Shown here: positions 9,785 through 19,462 of the stretch, piece by piece
How positions within the stretch are numbered: the first letter of the stretch is position 1
Layout: each line of letters starts with the position of its first letter
Origin: an uncultured Bacteroidales bacterium
Lineage (GTDB): Bacteria > Bacteroidota > Bacteroidia > Bacteroidales > UBA932
Length of the DNA stretch: 64,000 bases
Reading direction: 5' to 3'
NCBI GenBank assembly: GCA_947168065.1
Contig: CAMVKH010000003.1
Location: forward strand, 186,001-250,000
The notes under the pieces: model-generated
What the model saw: only the letters and a program-made list of their open reading frames with translations
What the model was told of the DNA's origin: nothing
Databases searched by the model: none
Made by a program: the position numbers and the translations under genes

Positions 9785-9842
9785 CAAAGATAGAAAATAA
9801 ATGCGTCATTCCCGGCTTGACCGGGAATCTTTTGTATCTTTG
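9785..9842. promoter_or_regulatory. Divergent -7 boxes for the prenyl synthase gene and rsgA
   Basis: TATCTTTG occurs on the minus strand (9785-9792) in front of the prenyl synthase gene and on the plus strand (9835-9842) in front of rsgA. The plus-strand box ends only 5 bases before the rsgA ATG, so the transcript would start at or next to the start codon. A palindromic repeat sits between the two boxes. Confidence 0.6.
9805..9829. repeat. Short palindromic repeat, clean copy
   Basis: A 25-base unit with perfect 8-base arms ATTCCCGG (9808-9815) and CCGGGAAT (9821-9828) around the loop CTTGA. The same unit, expanded to about 85 bases, occurs at 48811 and inside mutS2 at 51687, and a degenerate copy is at 4681. 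Here it lies between divergent promoters. Confidence 0.75.
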
Positions 9843-9847
9843 CGGCG

Positions 9848-10765
9848 ATGGACAAAGGTATCGCAACGGTCGTAAAGCATACGGGAAGCCACTATCTGCT
9901 CTCCGTCCTGCCGGAATGGGCGCCCTTCCCGGCCGTCATCCGCGGAAAACTCCGTCTGGCCGGCTCGAAGGCCACCAATCCCGTGGCCGTGGGCGACCGC
10001 GTCGAATTCGAAGACGGGACCATCACGAAAATCCTCCCCCGCAAGAACTACGTGATCCGCCGGTCCACCAACCTGAGCCGCGAAAGCCACATCATCGCGG
10101 CCAATCTCGACCGTGTGTTCCTGATCGTCACGATCATCCTGCCCGAAACCAAGCTCGCCTTCGTCGACCGCTTCCTGGTGACCTGCGAGGCCTATGGCAT
10201 CCGCCCCGTAATCCTGATCAACAAGGTGGATCTTTACACGGAGCCTGTGCTCCAGGAGCAACTCGCTGATTTCAAGGCGCTTTACCGTGGTGCGGGATAC
10301 GAGGTGCTGGAGATTTCCGCCCGCAGGGGGACGGGCATTTCCGCCGTGCGGGCGATCTGCCGCGAAGGGCTGACGCTCTTCTCCGGCGCGTCCGGCGTGG
10401 GCAAGTCTTCCCTGCTGAAAGCCCTCGATCCGACGCTCGATCCAAAGATCGGCGAGATTTCGCTGAGCCATCTGCAGGGGAAACATACCACCACTTTCTA
10501 TGAGATGCACCCGCTCACGGGCGGCGGATTCGTGATCGACACGCCCGGTATCCGCGGCTTCGGCCTGGTGGACATCGAGCCCGAAGAACTGAGCACCTAT
10601 TTCCCGGAAATGCTGCGCGTGATGGACAACTGCCGCTTCAAGCCCTGTACCCATACCCACGAACCCGGCTGTGCGGTCAAGGAAGCGCTGGAGACGGGCA
10701 CCATCTCGCCCGAACGCTACAGCTCCTATCTCGGGATGCTGGAAGAAGAGAAAAAGTACCGCTAA
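9848..10765 (+). CDS. rsgA: Ribosome small-subunit-dependent GTPase A
   Basis: This 305-residue GTPase acts late in 30S subunit maturation. It has an N-terminal OB-fold (residues 1-75), a circularly permuted GTPase domain with the order G4 (INKVD), G1 (GASGVGKSSL), G3 (DTPG), and a C-terminal zinc site of the form CX4CXHX5C (CRFKPCTHTHEPGC). All family landmarks are intact. The ATG at 9848 is fixed by the conserved start of the OB-fold and lies 5 bases after a TATCTTTG box, so the mRNA is probably leaderless. Its stop overlaps the next gene's ATG (TAATG). Confidence 0.96.
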   Translation: MDKGIATVVKHTGSHYLLSVLPEWAPFPAVIRGKLRLAGSKATNPVAVGDRVEFEDGTITKILPRKNYVIRRSTNLSRESHIIAANLDRVFLIVTIILPETKLAFVDRFLVTCEAYGIRPVILINKVDLYTEPVLQEQLADFKALYRGAGYEVLEISARRGTGISAVRAICREGLTLFSGASGVGKSSLLKALDPTLDPKIGEISLSHLQGKHTTTFYEMHPLTGGGFVIDTPGIRGFGLVDIEPEELSTYFPEMLRVMDNCRFKPCTHTHEPGCAVKEALETGTISPERYSSYLGMLEEEKKYR

Positions 10766-12078
10766 TGGTCTTCCGCAATCCCATCAACCGTGAAGTGGTC
10801 CGGCTGGCCGTTCCCAGCATCCTGGCCAATATTACGGTGCCGCTGGTGGGAATCGTGGATACGGCTGTCGCCGGCCACCTGGGCGACGCCGCGCTGATCG
10901 GCGGCATCGCCGTCGGCACGATGCTCTTCGACCTTCTTTATTGGAACATGGGCTTCCTTCGGGTGGGGACGGGCGGCATCACCGCCCAGGCCTATGGGCG
11001 TGGTGACTGGAAAGCCTCGATCGGGACCTTCTCGGAGGGCATCGCCACGGCGCTGGCCGTCTCGGTGCTGCTGATCCTCATCCAGTGGGCTTTCGTCGAT
11101 CTGATGCTCTGGCTGGTTCCCTGCTCGCCGCAGGTGGAGCAGGTGGCCCGCAGCTACTTCCATATCCGTATCTGGGCGGCGCCCGCCACGCTGTCGCTTT
11201 TCGTGTTCAAGGGCTGGTTCATCGGGATGCAGAACACGGTCTTTCCGATGATCACCGACCTGTGGGTCAACATCGTCAATATGCTGGCCAGTTGGCTGCT
11301 GTCGTTCTATACGCCGCTGGGAATAAATGGTGTGGCGGTCGGCACGCTGGTTGCCCAGTGGACGGGGCTGCTGCTGGCACTGCTGCTGATGCGCTCGCGC
11401 TACCGCAAGCTGATGCAGGGGACGACCATCCTGCACAGCATGAAATGGAAGTATTTCAAGCGTTTCTTCTCCATCAACATCCAGCTCTTCGTGCGCTCGC
11501 TGATGCTGGTGGTGGTCTACGAGGGCTTCACCATCATGGCCGCCCGTTTCGGCGACGTGGAACTGGCCGTCAGTTCGGTGATGATGCACCTGTTCATGCT
11601 CTTCTCCTACTTCATAGACGGTTTCGCTTATGCCGGCGAAGCCATGACGGGACGTTTCATCGGTGAAGAGAATCCGTCTTCGCTCCGGCAGACCGTCAAA
11701 TATACGTTCCTCTGGGGTGCGCTCATCGGGGCGCTCTTTACGATCCTGTATGCGGTGTTTCCCCGGGCCATCATCGGCCTGCTGACCGACAACGCCGAGG
11801 TCATCGCAGCCAGCGGCCGCTATCTTTTCTGGCTGCTGCTGATGCCGCTGTTCAGCTGTACGGCCTTCATCTGGGACGGCATTTTCATCGGCGCCACGGA
11901 GGCGCGGTCGCTGATGCTGTGCATGATCTGGGCCGCCGTCCTGTTCCTGGCCGCCTTTTTCCTCTGCGAACCGTATTTCGGGCCGCAGGCCCTGTATATC
12001 GCCTATTTCGTCAATCAGGCCGTCCGCTCACTTTATCTCACATTTTCGTGGCGAAAGATTCGTTTTCTTGCGAAATAA
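10765..12078 (+). CDS. MATE family multidrug/toxin exporter
   Basis: This 437-residue, very hydrophobic inner-membrane protein has about 12 predicted transmembrane segments in two six-helix halves, as expected for MATE (NorM/DinF-like) cation-coupled antiporters. The N-terminus REVVRLAVPSILANITVPLVGIVDTAVAGHLGD is the typical first helix and loop of the DinF branch. The ATG overlaps the rsgA stop by one base, so translation is coupled to rsgA. The substrate cannot be inferred. Confidence 0.92.
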   Translation: MVFRNPINREVVRLAVPSILANITVPLVGIVDTAVAGHLGDAALIGGIAVGTMLFDLLYWNMGFLRVGTGGITAQAYGRGDWKASIGTFSEGIATALAVSVLLILIQWAFVDLMLWLVPCSPQVEQVARSYFHIRIWAAPATLSLFVFKGWFIGMQNTVFPMITDLWVNIVNMLASWLLSFYTPLGINGVAVGTLVAQWTGLLLALLLMRSRYRKLMQGTTILHSMKWKYFKRFFSINIQLFVRSLMLVVVYEGFTIMAARFGDVELAVSSVMMHLFMLFSYFIDGFAYAGEAMTGRFIGEENPSSLRQTVKYTFLWGALIGALFTILYAVFPRAIIGLLTDNAEVIAASGRYLFWLLLMPLFSCTAFIWDGIFIGATEARSLMLCMIWAAVLFLAAFFLCEPYFGPQALYIAYFVNQAVRSLYLTFSWRKIRFLAK

Positions 12079-12121
12079 TTCGCAAATTTGCCATTCGGAA
12101 TGACATTTATCACAAAACACC

Positions 12122-13348
12122 ATGAATATCACCCCCAATGCTCAGAAGTACATCGATCTGGAAGATCGGTACGGTGCTCATAACTACCATCCGCTGCCCG
12201 TAGTGCTGGCCAAAGGCAAGGGCGCTTTCGTCTGGGATGTCGACGGCAAACGCTATTTCGACTTCCTCTCGGCCTATTCCGCCGTGAACCAGGGACACTG
12301 CCACCCGAAGATCGTCAAGGCCCTCACCGACCAGGCACAGGAACTCTGCCTGACCTCGCGCGCCTTCTACAACGACTGCCTCGGTCCCTATGAGAAATTC
12401 GCCACGGAATTCTTCGGCTACGACAAGCTCCTCCCGATGAACTCGGGCGCCGAAGCGGTCGAGACCGCCCTCAAGCTGGCCCGCCGCTGGGGCTATGTGG
12501 TCAAGGGCATCCCCGAGAACGAAGCGCTGATCATCGTCTGCGACGGCAACTTCCACGGCCGCACCATCACGATCGTCACCATGTCGAACGACCCGGACAG
12601 CTACTACAACTACGGACCGTTCACCCCGGGCTTCATCAAGATCCCGTACAACGACACCGAAGCGCTGCGCAAGGTGCTCGACGAGAAGGGCGACAAGGTC
12701 TGCGCCATGATCGTGGAACCCATCCAGGGCGAAGCCGGCGTCTATGTGCCGGAAGACGGCTACATCAAGAAGTGCTACGACCTGTGCCACGCGCACAACG
12801 TGCTCTTCGTCGCCGACGAAGTCCAGACGGGTATCGCCCGTACCGGCAAGATGTTCGCCTGCGACCACGAAGGCGTCCGCCCCGACATGATTACCATCGG
12901 CAAGGCCCTCTCGGGCGGTGTGCTTCCCGTCTCCGCCGTGCTGGCCGACGATGAGATCATGCTGACCATCAAGCCGGGTGAACACGGCTCCACGTTCGGC
13001 GGCTTCCCGCTCGCCGCCAAGGTCGCCGTCGCCGCCCTCGAGGTCATCCGCGACGAACACCTCACCGAAAAGGCCGCTTATCTGGGCAATATCTTCCGCG
13101 AGGAAATCGCCAAGATCAAGTCGCCGTACTTCAAGTCGGTCCGCGGCAAGGGTCTGCTCAACGCCGTGATCACCGAGCCGCAGAACGGCATCGAAGCCTG
13201 GGACATCTGCCTGAAGATGGCTGAAAAGGGCCTGCTTGCCAAGCCGACCCACCGCCACATCATCCGCTTCGCCCCGCCGTTGGTCATTACGGAAGACCAG
13301 CTCCGCGAAGCCATCGGCATCATCAAGGAAGTCTTCGAGACGATCTAA
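12122..13348 (+). CDS. rocD: Ornithine-oxo-acid aminotransferase
   Basis: This 408-residue PLP enzyme transfers the delta-amino group of ornithine to 2-oxoglutarate, giving glutamate semialdehyde and glutamate. The N-terminal YGAHNYHPLPVVLAKGKG is diagnostic of ornithine aminotransferase among class III enzymes; the PLP lysine is Lys261 in ITIGKALSGG, and the DEVQTG aspartate motif starts at residue 232. Length is normal. It is followed by a strong terminator and faces the arcC-argF operon, so ornithine made from citrulline there could be used here. Confidence 0.94.
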   Translation: MNITPNAQKYIDLEDRYGAHNYHPLPVVLAKGKGAFVWDVDGKRYFDFLSAYSAVNQGHCHPKIVKALTDQAQELCLTSRAFYNDCLGPYEKFATEFFGYDKLLPMNSGAEAVETALKLARRWGYVVKGIPENEALIIVCDGNFHGRTITIVTMSNDPDSYYNYGPFTPGFIKIPYNDTEALRKVLDEKGDKVCAMIVEPIQGEAGVYVPEDGYIKKCYDLCHAHNVLFVADEVQTGIARTGKMFACDHEGVRPDMITIGKALSGGVLPVSAVLADDEIMLTIKPGEHGSTFGGFPLAAKVAVAALEVIRDEHLTEKAAYLGNIFREEIAKIKSPYFKSVRGKGLLNAVITEPQNGIEAWDICLKMAEKGLLAKPTHRHIIRFAPPLVITEDQLREAIGIIKEVFETI

Positions 13349-13363
13349 GCGAACTGAACAAAA

Positions 13364-13393
13364 AAAAGAGCTGCTCAACCGGGCAGCTCTTTT
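13364..13393. terminator. Bidirectional intrinsic terminator between rocD and the arc operon
   Basis: A perfect stem (AAAAGAGCTGC at 13364-13374 with its complement at 13383-13393) encloses an 8-base loop. An A-run on the left and a T-run on the right give a usable U-tract in both directions, so the hairpin ends both rocD and the convergent operon. Confidence 0.9.
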
Positions 13394-13396
13394 CTT

Positions 13397-13984
13397 TTAC
13401 TTGGTAAGCTCTTTCTTGACCTTTTTGCTTTGCCTCAGGTCGTCCTTGGCGGACTTGACCTGGAGCCTGGCCGCTTTGATTTCGTTGCGGTTGTCCTGGA
13501 TGTCGGACTTGTGCTTCTTGATCTCGTCGCGGGCTTTCTTGATATCCTTGTCGTAGTCCTTGACTTTGTTCTGGTCTTTGCGGATATCCCGTTCCAGTTC
13601 CCTGAGATCGTTTTTCCGCTGTTTGAGCTGCTCTTTTTCGACGTTGTCCACGCCGTCGGCCTTCATCTGTTTCTCGAGTTCCTTATAGGTGGCTTTGGCG
13701 CTCTTGAGCTCTTCCTTGCGGAGCTTGAGGGCTTCGGAAGCCGTTTTTTTGGCTGCCTTGGCATCGTCGATCCGCTCTTCGGCCCGCTTGATGGCCTTCT
13801 GGCTTTGGTCGATGTTGCGTTCGCAGCGGCGGATGACTTCCTTCCGGCTCTCTTCGGCGTTCTTGAGCGCCTCCTCGTTGCGGGAAATCTCCTGGTTGAC
13901 CTGTTCGACCGGCGTCTGCGCGAAGGCAGGGGCGCTCAGGAAGAGCGCCGCTGCCAGTGCGGTAAAGTAGAAGAAGCGTTTCAT
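13397..13984 (-). CDS. Secreted coiled-coil protein of unknown function
   Basis: I do not recognise a family. The 195-residue product has a signal peptide (cleavage after APAFA, residue 22) and then an almost uninterrupted highly charged alpha-helical coiled coil rich in Lys, Glu, Asp, Arg and Gln, with no Cys beyond a single one and no Trp. It should be an elongated periplasmic or envelope-associated rod. It starts 3 bases after the argF stop and so is the last gene of the arcC-argF operon, an odd partner for cytoplasmic amino acid catabolism. Confidence 0.75.
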   Translation of the reverse strand: MKRFFYFTALAAALFLSAPAFAQTPVEQVNQEISRNEEALKNAEESRKEVIRRCERNIDQSQKAIKRAEERIDDAKAAKKTASEALKLRKEELKSAKATYKELEKQMKADGVDNVEKEQLKQRKNDLRELERDIRKDQNKVKDYDKDIKKARDEIKKHKSDIQDNRNEIKAARLQVKSAKDDLRQSKKVKKELTK

Positions 13985-13987
13985 GGT

Positions 13988-14989
13988 TTAGTCACCCAAG
14001 GTTGCAACCATGACGGCTTTGATGGTGTGCATGCGGTTCTCGGCTTCGTCGAAGACGATGCTGTTTTCGCTTTCGAAGACATCTTCGGTCACTTCGATGC
14101 CGTCGAGACCGAATTTCTCATAGACGTCGCGGCCGGCCTTGGTCTCCAGGTTGTGGTAGGAGGGGAGGCAGTGCATGAACTTGCACTTCGGATTGCCGGT
14201 GCGTTCCATCATCTTGGCGTTGACCTGGTAGGGCATCAGCAGTTTGATGCGCTCTTTCCAGACTTCGTCGGGCTCGCCCATCGAGACCCAGATGTCGGTG
14301 TAGAGGAAGTCGCAGCCCTTGACGCCGGCGTCCACGTCGTCCGTCAGGGTGAGGGTCGCGCCGGTTTCGGCCGCAATCTTGCGGCAGGTTTCTACGAGTT
14401 CCGGGTTCGGCCAGAGCGACTTGGGGGCCACGATGCGCACGTCCATGCCCATCTTGCAGCCGCCGACCATCAGGGAGTTGCCCATATTGAAGCGGGCGTC
14501 GCCCAGATAAGCGTAGGACACTTTGCTGAGCGGTTTGTCCACGTGTTCGCTCATGGTCAGGAAGTCGGCCAGGATCTGGGTGGGGTGGAATTCGTTGGTC
14601 AGGCCGTTCCACACGGGAACACCCGAATATTCGGCCAGCTGCTCGACCGTGGTCTGGGCGAAGCCGCGGTATTCGATGCCGTCGAACATGCGGCCCAGCA
14701 CGCGGGCGGTGTCTTTCATCGATTCCTTGATGCCGATCTGCGAGCCGGAAGGGCCGAGATACGTGACGTGGGCACCCTGGTCATAGGCGGCTACTTCGAA
14801 GGAGCAGCGGGTGCGGGTCGAGGTTTTCTCGAAGATCAGGGCGATGTTCTTGCCCTTGAGACGCGGCTGTTCGGTGCCGGCGTATTTGGCGCGCTTCAGG
14901 TCGCGGGCCAGGTCGAGGAGATACTGGATCTCTTTCGGGGTGAAGTCGAGGAGTTTGAGGAAACTCCGGTTTCTGAGGTTGTAAGCCAT
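13988..14989 (-). CDS. argF: Ornithine carbamoyltransferase
   Basis: This 333-residue enzyme interconverts ornithine plus carbamoyl phosphate with citrulline plus phosphate. It has the carbamoyl-phosphate site STRTR (residues 57-61), the HPTQILAD motif and the ornithine-side HCLP motif ([10 protein letters not shown]). The start at 14989 gives the family N-terminus; the longer frame adds unrelated sequence. It lies 23 bases downstream of arcC, which favours a catabolic role (citrulline to ornithine and ATP, as in ArcB) over biosynthesis, but direction cannot be proven from sequence. Confidence 0.93.
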   Translation of the reverse strand: MAYNLRNRSFLKLLDFTPKEIQYLLDLARDLKRAKYAGTEQPRLKGKNIALIFEKTSTRTRCSFEVAAYDQGAHVTYLGPSGSQIGIKESMKDTARVLGRMFDGIEYRGFAQTTVEQLAEYSGVPVWNGLTNEFHPTQILADFLTMSEHVDKPLSKVSYAYLGDARFNMGNSLMVGGCKMGMDVRIVAPKSLWPNPELVETCRKIAAETGATLTLTDDVDAGVKGCDFLYTDIWVSMGEPDEVWKERIKLLMPYQVNAKMMERTGNPKCKFMHCLPSYHNLETKAGRDVYEKFGLDGIEVTEDVFESENSIVFDEAENRMHTIKAVMVATLGD

Positions 14990-15012
14990 TTTTAGTTGTA
15001 TAGGATGAATTG

Positions 15013-15954
15013 TTATTGTCTGACGATGCGCGTGCCGCAGGACGGGTTGTCGAGCTGGCCCGCTTCGGTGATGACGCACTCCGTGCCGCCGTTTTCCACA
15101 AAGAAGATGCCGGCGCGCACTTTCGGCGCCATAGAGCCTTCGGTGAAATGGCCTTCGGCCAGGTAGCGCTTGGCTTCCTCGACCGTGATCACGTCGAGTG
15201 CACGTTCACCGGGTTTGCGGAAATTGACATAGACTTTCGGCACGTCGGTGAGGATGAACAGTGCGTCGGCGCGGATCTGCGAGGCGCAGAGGGCCGAGGC
15301 GAGGTCTTTGTCGATAACGGCCTCGACGCCGGAGAGGATGCCGCCGTTCTCGATGACCGGGATACCGCCGCCACCTACCGTGATGACGATGTTGCCCACT
15401 TCCACGAGCTGGCGGATGATCTCGAGGTTGTTGATCCGGACGGGTTTCGGTGAGGCGACGACCTTGCGCCAGCCGTTTCCCTTGGGATCTTCGCGATAGA
15501 CGGCGCCAGTCTCGGCCTGGAAGCGTTCCGCTTGTTCCCGGGTGTAGTAGGGGCCCACGGGCTTGGTGGGGTTGCGGAACATCGGGTCGTCCTTGTCGAC
15601 GACCACTTGCGTGACCAGCGAGACGACGCGGCGCCGGTTGCCATGGCGCACCAGCACGCGGTTCATGCCCTGCTCGATGAGGTAGGCGATGGCGCCCTGG
15701 GTCTGGGCGCCGCAGTAGTCCATCGGCATCGCTTCCAGATTGAAGAGCTGACGGCCTGCCTCCTGCTGCAGCATGACGGTTCCGACCTGGGGTCCGTTTC
15801 CGTGTCCGATGACGAGGAAATAACCCTGGTCCAAAAGATTATAGAGCTGCTCGCAGGTCTGTTCGACATTGGCCAGCTGCTCCTGGTAAGTTCCTTTCTG
15901 GCCGCTTCGCAAAAGAGCGTTTCCGCCGAAGGCGACCATAGCGATTTTCTTCAT
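15013..15954 (-). CDS. arcC: Carbamate kinase
   Basis: This 313-residue amino acid kinase-fold enzyme makes ATP from carbamoyl phosphate and ADP, the last step of citrulline/arginine fermentation. Motifs include AFGGNALL at the N-terminus, [11 protein letters not shown], the [16 protein letters not shown] segment and GGGGIPVI. Length is typical (about 310). It is the first gene of a three-gene operon with argF and a coiled-coil protein. A TATCTTTG -7 box lies upstream on the minus strand (16004-16011). No arginine deiminase is present in the window. Confidence 0.95.
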   Translation of the reverse strand: MKKIAMVAFGGNALLRSGQKGTYQEQLANVEQTCEQLYNLLDQGYFLVIGHGNGPQVGTVMLQQEAGRQLFNLEAMPMDYCGAQTQGAIAYLIEQGMNRVLVRHGNRRRVVSLVTQVVVDKDDPMFRNPTKPVGPYYTREQAERFQAETGAVYREDPKGNGWRKVVASPKPVRINNLEIIRQLVEVGNIVITVGGGGIPVIENGGILSGVEAVIDKDLASALCASQIRADALFILTDVPKVYVNFRKPGERALDVITVEEAKRYLAEGHFTEGSMAPKVRAGIFFVENGGTECVITEAGQLDNPSCGTRIVRQ

Positions 15955-16003
15955 ATATAGGTTTTTTTATTACATTTGTGTCGGTCTGTCCGATGATTCT
16001 ATG

Positions 16004-16011
16004 CAAAGATA
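16004..16011 (-). promoter_or_regulatory. -7 box of the arcC-argF operon
   Basis: TATCTTTG on the minus strand matches TAnnTTTG exactly. The transcript would start near 15997, giving a leader of about 40 bases before the arcC ATG. A -33 element is not clear. Confidence 0.6.
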
Positions 16012-16076
16012 GGATTAAATTGTAATTATAACGAGACCGATTGCACCAAAACAGCATTTTTTTATATCATTTCTGT

Positions 16077-16802
16077 ATGAAACATTATCTGGAAGCCGCC
16101 ATTGTCCTTACACTCCTGCTCCCTGCCGGAGGCATGGCCCAGAATGATGCAACCCGGTACATGGATGCCGCGCAAGGGTCGGCGTTGCTCTACCGGGGAC
16201 ATAAGGCCTTCACATACACGCAAGCGTTCAACGGTACGTATTTCTGGTCGGACCCTGCCTTCGAGACCGGTGAAGTGGTTTACAACGGGAAGCGCTACAG
16301 CGGAGTGCTCCTCAATGTGGACGCCGCCCGGCAGGACCTCCTGGTCAAGACGCCTACGGGAGAACTGTATAAGGTGCTCGCTTCGGCCTACGTGGACCGT
16401 TTCAGCATGGGCGGGCGGCAGTTCTTCAACTTGAAGAAACGCTTTGGCGGGAGTGCCCCCGACGGTTACTGGGAATTGCTCCATGACGGACGCGCGAAGG
16501 CCTTCAAGCAGGTGAGGCGCACCCTGCAGCAGGATCTCGACGGCCACCTGCGTACCGGAATGGGATACGAAGGAGGGAACTACAATCCCAAGATACACAA
16601 TATCTTCCTATACAGCGTCTCCTACTGCTATGTTTCAGAGGAGGGCCGCATCGTCCCCATAAGACGGAGAGGGCAGCTCCTGAATCAATACAAGGACAAG
16701 AAGCGGGAGATCAAAAGGCATCTGGCAGCGCTCGAGAGGAATCGATCGCTCAATTTCGAGCAGTTCTGCAAGGAGGTGCTCTCTTACGCTGAATCGCTAT
16801 GA
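16077..16802 (+). CDS. Secreted protein of unknown function, first gene of a TonB receptor operon
   Basis: I do not recognise a named family. The 241-residue product has a signal peptide (cleavage after GGMAQ, about residue 22), a central beta-rich part with FETGEVVYNGKRYSGVLLNVDAAR-type strands, and a basic helical C-terminus (RRGQLLNQYKDKKREIKRHLAALER). The start at 16077 was chosen over 16041 because it begins the signal peptide. It overlaps the TonB receptor ATG by 4 bases (ATGA), so it is translationally coupled and probably works with that receptor in the periplasm or outer membrane. Confidence 0.75.
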   Translation: MKHYLEAAIVLTLLLPAGGMAQNDATRYMDAAQGSALLYRGHKAFTYTQAFNGTYFWSDPAFETGEVVYNGKRYSGVLLNVDAARQDLLVKTPTGELYKVLASAYVDRFSMGGRQFFNLKKRFGGSAPDGYWELLHDGRAKAFKQVRRTLQQDLDGHLRTGMGYEGGNYNPKIHNIFLYSVSYCYVSEEGRIVPIRRRGQLLNQYKDKKREIKRHLAALERNRSLNFEQFCKEVLSYAESL

Positions 16803-19462
16803 GACAGTTACGCATCCTTTTCCCGCTGCTTCTGCTGCTGGGCTTCCTCCCGCTCAAGGCACAGACTCCATCCGACTCCCTCGACGTGACCAAGGCAGAG
16901 GTCCAGGACCTGATTGCATTCCTCAGGAGGGAGGTCGAACCCGATATATTCTTCCTCCGGGATTCGTCGGACATGAGGAACTACACAGTCCGCGCTCCGA
17001 GGGGGGAATTCCTCGACAAGGCGTTCTCGGCCCTGCGTGAGAGCGGCTACACGGTGACCCGCTACGACGGCCACTGGTTCGTGATGAAAGGGCGCGACCT
17101 GGCCACCGACCTCCCCGCCGGCTATTTCAGGGTGCAGCCTGCTGCGGATGCGGCTTCACTGCTCGACCATCTCGACACGCAGGGGGCTGTGATGACCTTC
17201 CAGAACAAGATCTATGAGATAGGCGACCCTGAATCCGGCCGCAAGGACGGAACCGCCACCCTGCGGGGCTATGTGCGCGACGTGGCCAACGGCGAGCCGC
17301 TTCCGGGCGTCTCGGTCTATGTGCCGGGCACCCGGTCCTACGCCACTACCGACAGCTACGGTTTCTACAAGATGGTGCTTCCGCTGGGTGAGATGAAGTT
17401 GAGCTTCAGCGGCTACTCGATGGAAGACGTCAGCCTCGACCTGATGGTCTTCGGCGACGGCTCCCTCGACGTCACCATGAAGGAGAAGGTCTATACCCTG
17501 AAAGGCGCCACGGTCACTTCCGAGAGTGCATCACATCATCGCACGCCCCAGATGGGCATCGAGAAGGTGCGGGTCAATGTCATCAAGAACGTACCGGTGG
17601 TCTTCGGCGAGGCCGACGCCCTCAAGGTGGTGATGACCCTTCCCGGCGTGAAGACAGTGGGCGAGGCCGCCAGCGGCTTCAACGTGCGCGGCGGTTCTAC
17701 CGACCAGAACCTGATCCTGTTCAATGACGGCACGATCTACAATCCCAACCACATGTTCGGCATCCTCTCGTCGTTCAACACCGATGTGATCAGCGACGTC
17801 GAACTCTACAAGAGTTCGATTCCCGCCTCGTACGGCGGGCGCATTTCCTCGGTGCTCGAGGTCAAGAGCCGGGAGGGGAACAGCAAGAAGATTCAGGGGT
17901 CGCTCGGTCTGGGACTGCTCACCAGCCGCCTGCACCTGGAAGGTCCCATCGTGAAGGACCGCACCACTTTCATCCTGGGCGGCCGCACCACCTATTCCAA
18001 CTGGCTCTTCAAGCTGCTTCCGGAAAACAGCGATTACACCGGAGGAAAGGCCTCGTTCCAGGACGTGAACCTGGGCCTGAACCACAAGATCAACGCCAAC
18101 AACTCGATACACGCCTACGGGTACTGGTCGCGCGACAAGTTCAGTTTCAGCAACGACACCACGTTCCGCTACCGCAACGTCAACGGATCCCTCAAGTGGC
18201 ACAGCCTGTTCAACGAAAATCACTCCATGACGCTGACCGTCGGATACGACAGTTACCACTACAGCCTGGAGGACAGCTACAGTCCCTATACGTCCTACTT
18301 GCTCTCAACCGCAGTTGACCAGGCGTTCGCCAAACTCCATTTCAGGTCGTCCGTCCAGGGTTCCCATACGTTGGATTATGGCGTGAACGCCACGCGCTAC
18401 GACCTCAATCCGGGCAGGCTCACCGCCACCGGCGACTCTTCGACCGTCAGTTCCAGGGCTCTCGACAGGGAAAGGGCCGTCGAAGCGGCCGTCTTCGTGA
18501 GCGACACATGGCGCATTTCGGATAATCTTTCCGCCGACCTGGGGCTGCGCTGGTCGCAGTTCTTCCAGGCAGCAGGGGAAAAGAGCTACGGAGGTCCCGA
18601 ATTCAGGATATCCGGGAAATATTCGTTCAACGATCTTACCAGCGTCAAGGCCGGCTTCAACACCATGCGGCAGTACATCCACATGATCTCGAACAGCATC
18701 AACGTCTCGCCGACCGACAGCTGGCGCCTGAGCAGTGACAGGATACGCCCGCAGACGGGCTGGCAGGCCGCTGCCGGATTCTACCGCACCTTGCTCGACA
18801 ATACGGTTGACATTTCCCTGGAAGCCTACTACAAGCGGGTGCAGCACTACATCGACTACAAGAGCGGCGCCGTGCTGGTGATGAACCCCAACCTGGCGGA
18901 CGACCTGATCGAGACGGAAAACCGCTCCTACGGCGTCGAGCTGATGGTCAAGAAGACCCTGGGCAAACTCAACGGCTGGGTCTCCTACACCTGGTCGCGC
19001 TCCCAGCTGCGCGAGATGGAAGACCGCGGCGTGCTGACCGTCAACGGCGGCAGGTGGTACAATGCCGCATACGACAAGCCGCACGACGTGAAGTTCGTGG
19101 GCAACTACAGATTCACCCACCGTTACAGCCTCTCGGTGAACCTCGACTATTCCACGGGCCGGCCCGTCACGGTGCCGATAGGCGTCTATGAGTACGGCAA
19201 CGGGACGAGACTGGTGTACTCCGAGCGCAACAGCTACCGCATACCCGACTACTTCCGGCTTGACCTTGCATTCATCATCGAGCCGGGACACTACCTCAAG
19301 CAGCTGACCCACATGTCGCTGACCTTCGGCTGCTACAACGTCACCGGCCGCAAGAATCCCTATTCCATCTACTACACACCGTATGGAAATGGCGTCAAAG
19401 GCCACATGCTCAGCGTTTTCGCTGTTCCGGTTCCTTATGTCAACTTCAATCTGAAATTCTGA
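16799..19462 (+). CDS. TonB-dependent outer-membrane receptor with N-terminal STN-like and carboxypeptidase-regulatory domains
   Basis: This 887-residue receptor has a signal peptide (to LKAQ, residue 22), an STN-like domain (about 30-105, ending in TVTRYDGHWFVMKG), a carboxypeptidase-regulatory-like beta-sandwich (about 155-240; RGYVRDVANGEPLPGVSVYVPG), a plug (about 270-365; ALKVVMTLPGVKTVGEAASGFNVRGGSTDQNLILFNDG) and a 22-strand-type barrel ending in an aromatic C-terminus (NLKF). The STN-like domain can serve sigma/anti-sigma signalling in other receptors, but no FecI/FecR pair is nearby. Arginine is often AGG, unlike the housekeeping genes. It is coupled to the DUF4249-type gene by a one-base overlap. 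Confidence 0.88.
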   Translation: MRQLRILFPLLLLLGFLPLKAQTPSDSLDVTKAEVQDLIAFLRREVEPDIFFLRDSSDMRNYTVRAPRGEFLDKAFSALRESGYTVTRYDGHWFVMKGRDLATDLPAGYFRVQPAADAASLLDHLDTQGAVMTFQNKIYEIGDPESGRKDGTATLRGYVRDVANGEPLPGVSVYVPGTRSYATTDSYGFYKMVLPLGEMKLSFSGYSMEDVSLDLMVFGDGSLDVTMKEKVYTLKGATVTSESASHHRTPQMGIEKVRVNVIKNVPVVFGEADALKVVMTLPGVKTVGEAASGFNVRGGSTDQNLILFNDGTIYNPNHMFGILSSFNTDVISDVELYKSSIPASYGGRISSVLEVKSREGNSKKIQGSLGLGLLTSRLHLEGPIVKDRTTFILGGRTTYSNWLFKLLPENSDYTGGKASFQDVNLGLNHKINANNSIHAYGYWSRDKFSFSNDTTFRYRNVNGSLKWHSLFNENHSMTLTVGYDSYHYSLEDSYSPYTSYLLSTAVDQAFAKLHFRSSVQGSHTLDYGVNATRYDLNPGRLTATGDSSTVSSRALDRERAVEAAVFVSDTWRISDNLSADLGLRWSQFFQAAGEKSYGGPEFRISGKYSFNDLTSVKAGFNTMRQYIHMISNSINVSPTDSWRLSSDRIRPQTGWQAAAGFYRTLLDNTVDISLEAYYKRVQHYIDYKSGAVLVMNPNLADDLIETENRSYGVELMVKKTLGKLNGWVSYTWSRSQLREMEDRGVLTVNGGRWYNAAYDKPHDVKFVGNYRFTHRYSLSVNLDYSTGRPVTVPIGVYEYGNGTRLVYSERNSYRIPDYFRLDLAFIIEPGHYLKQLTHMSLTFGCYNVTGRKNPYSIYYTPYGNGVKGHMLSVFAVPVPYVNFNLKF

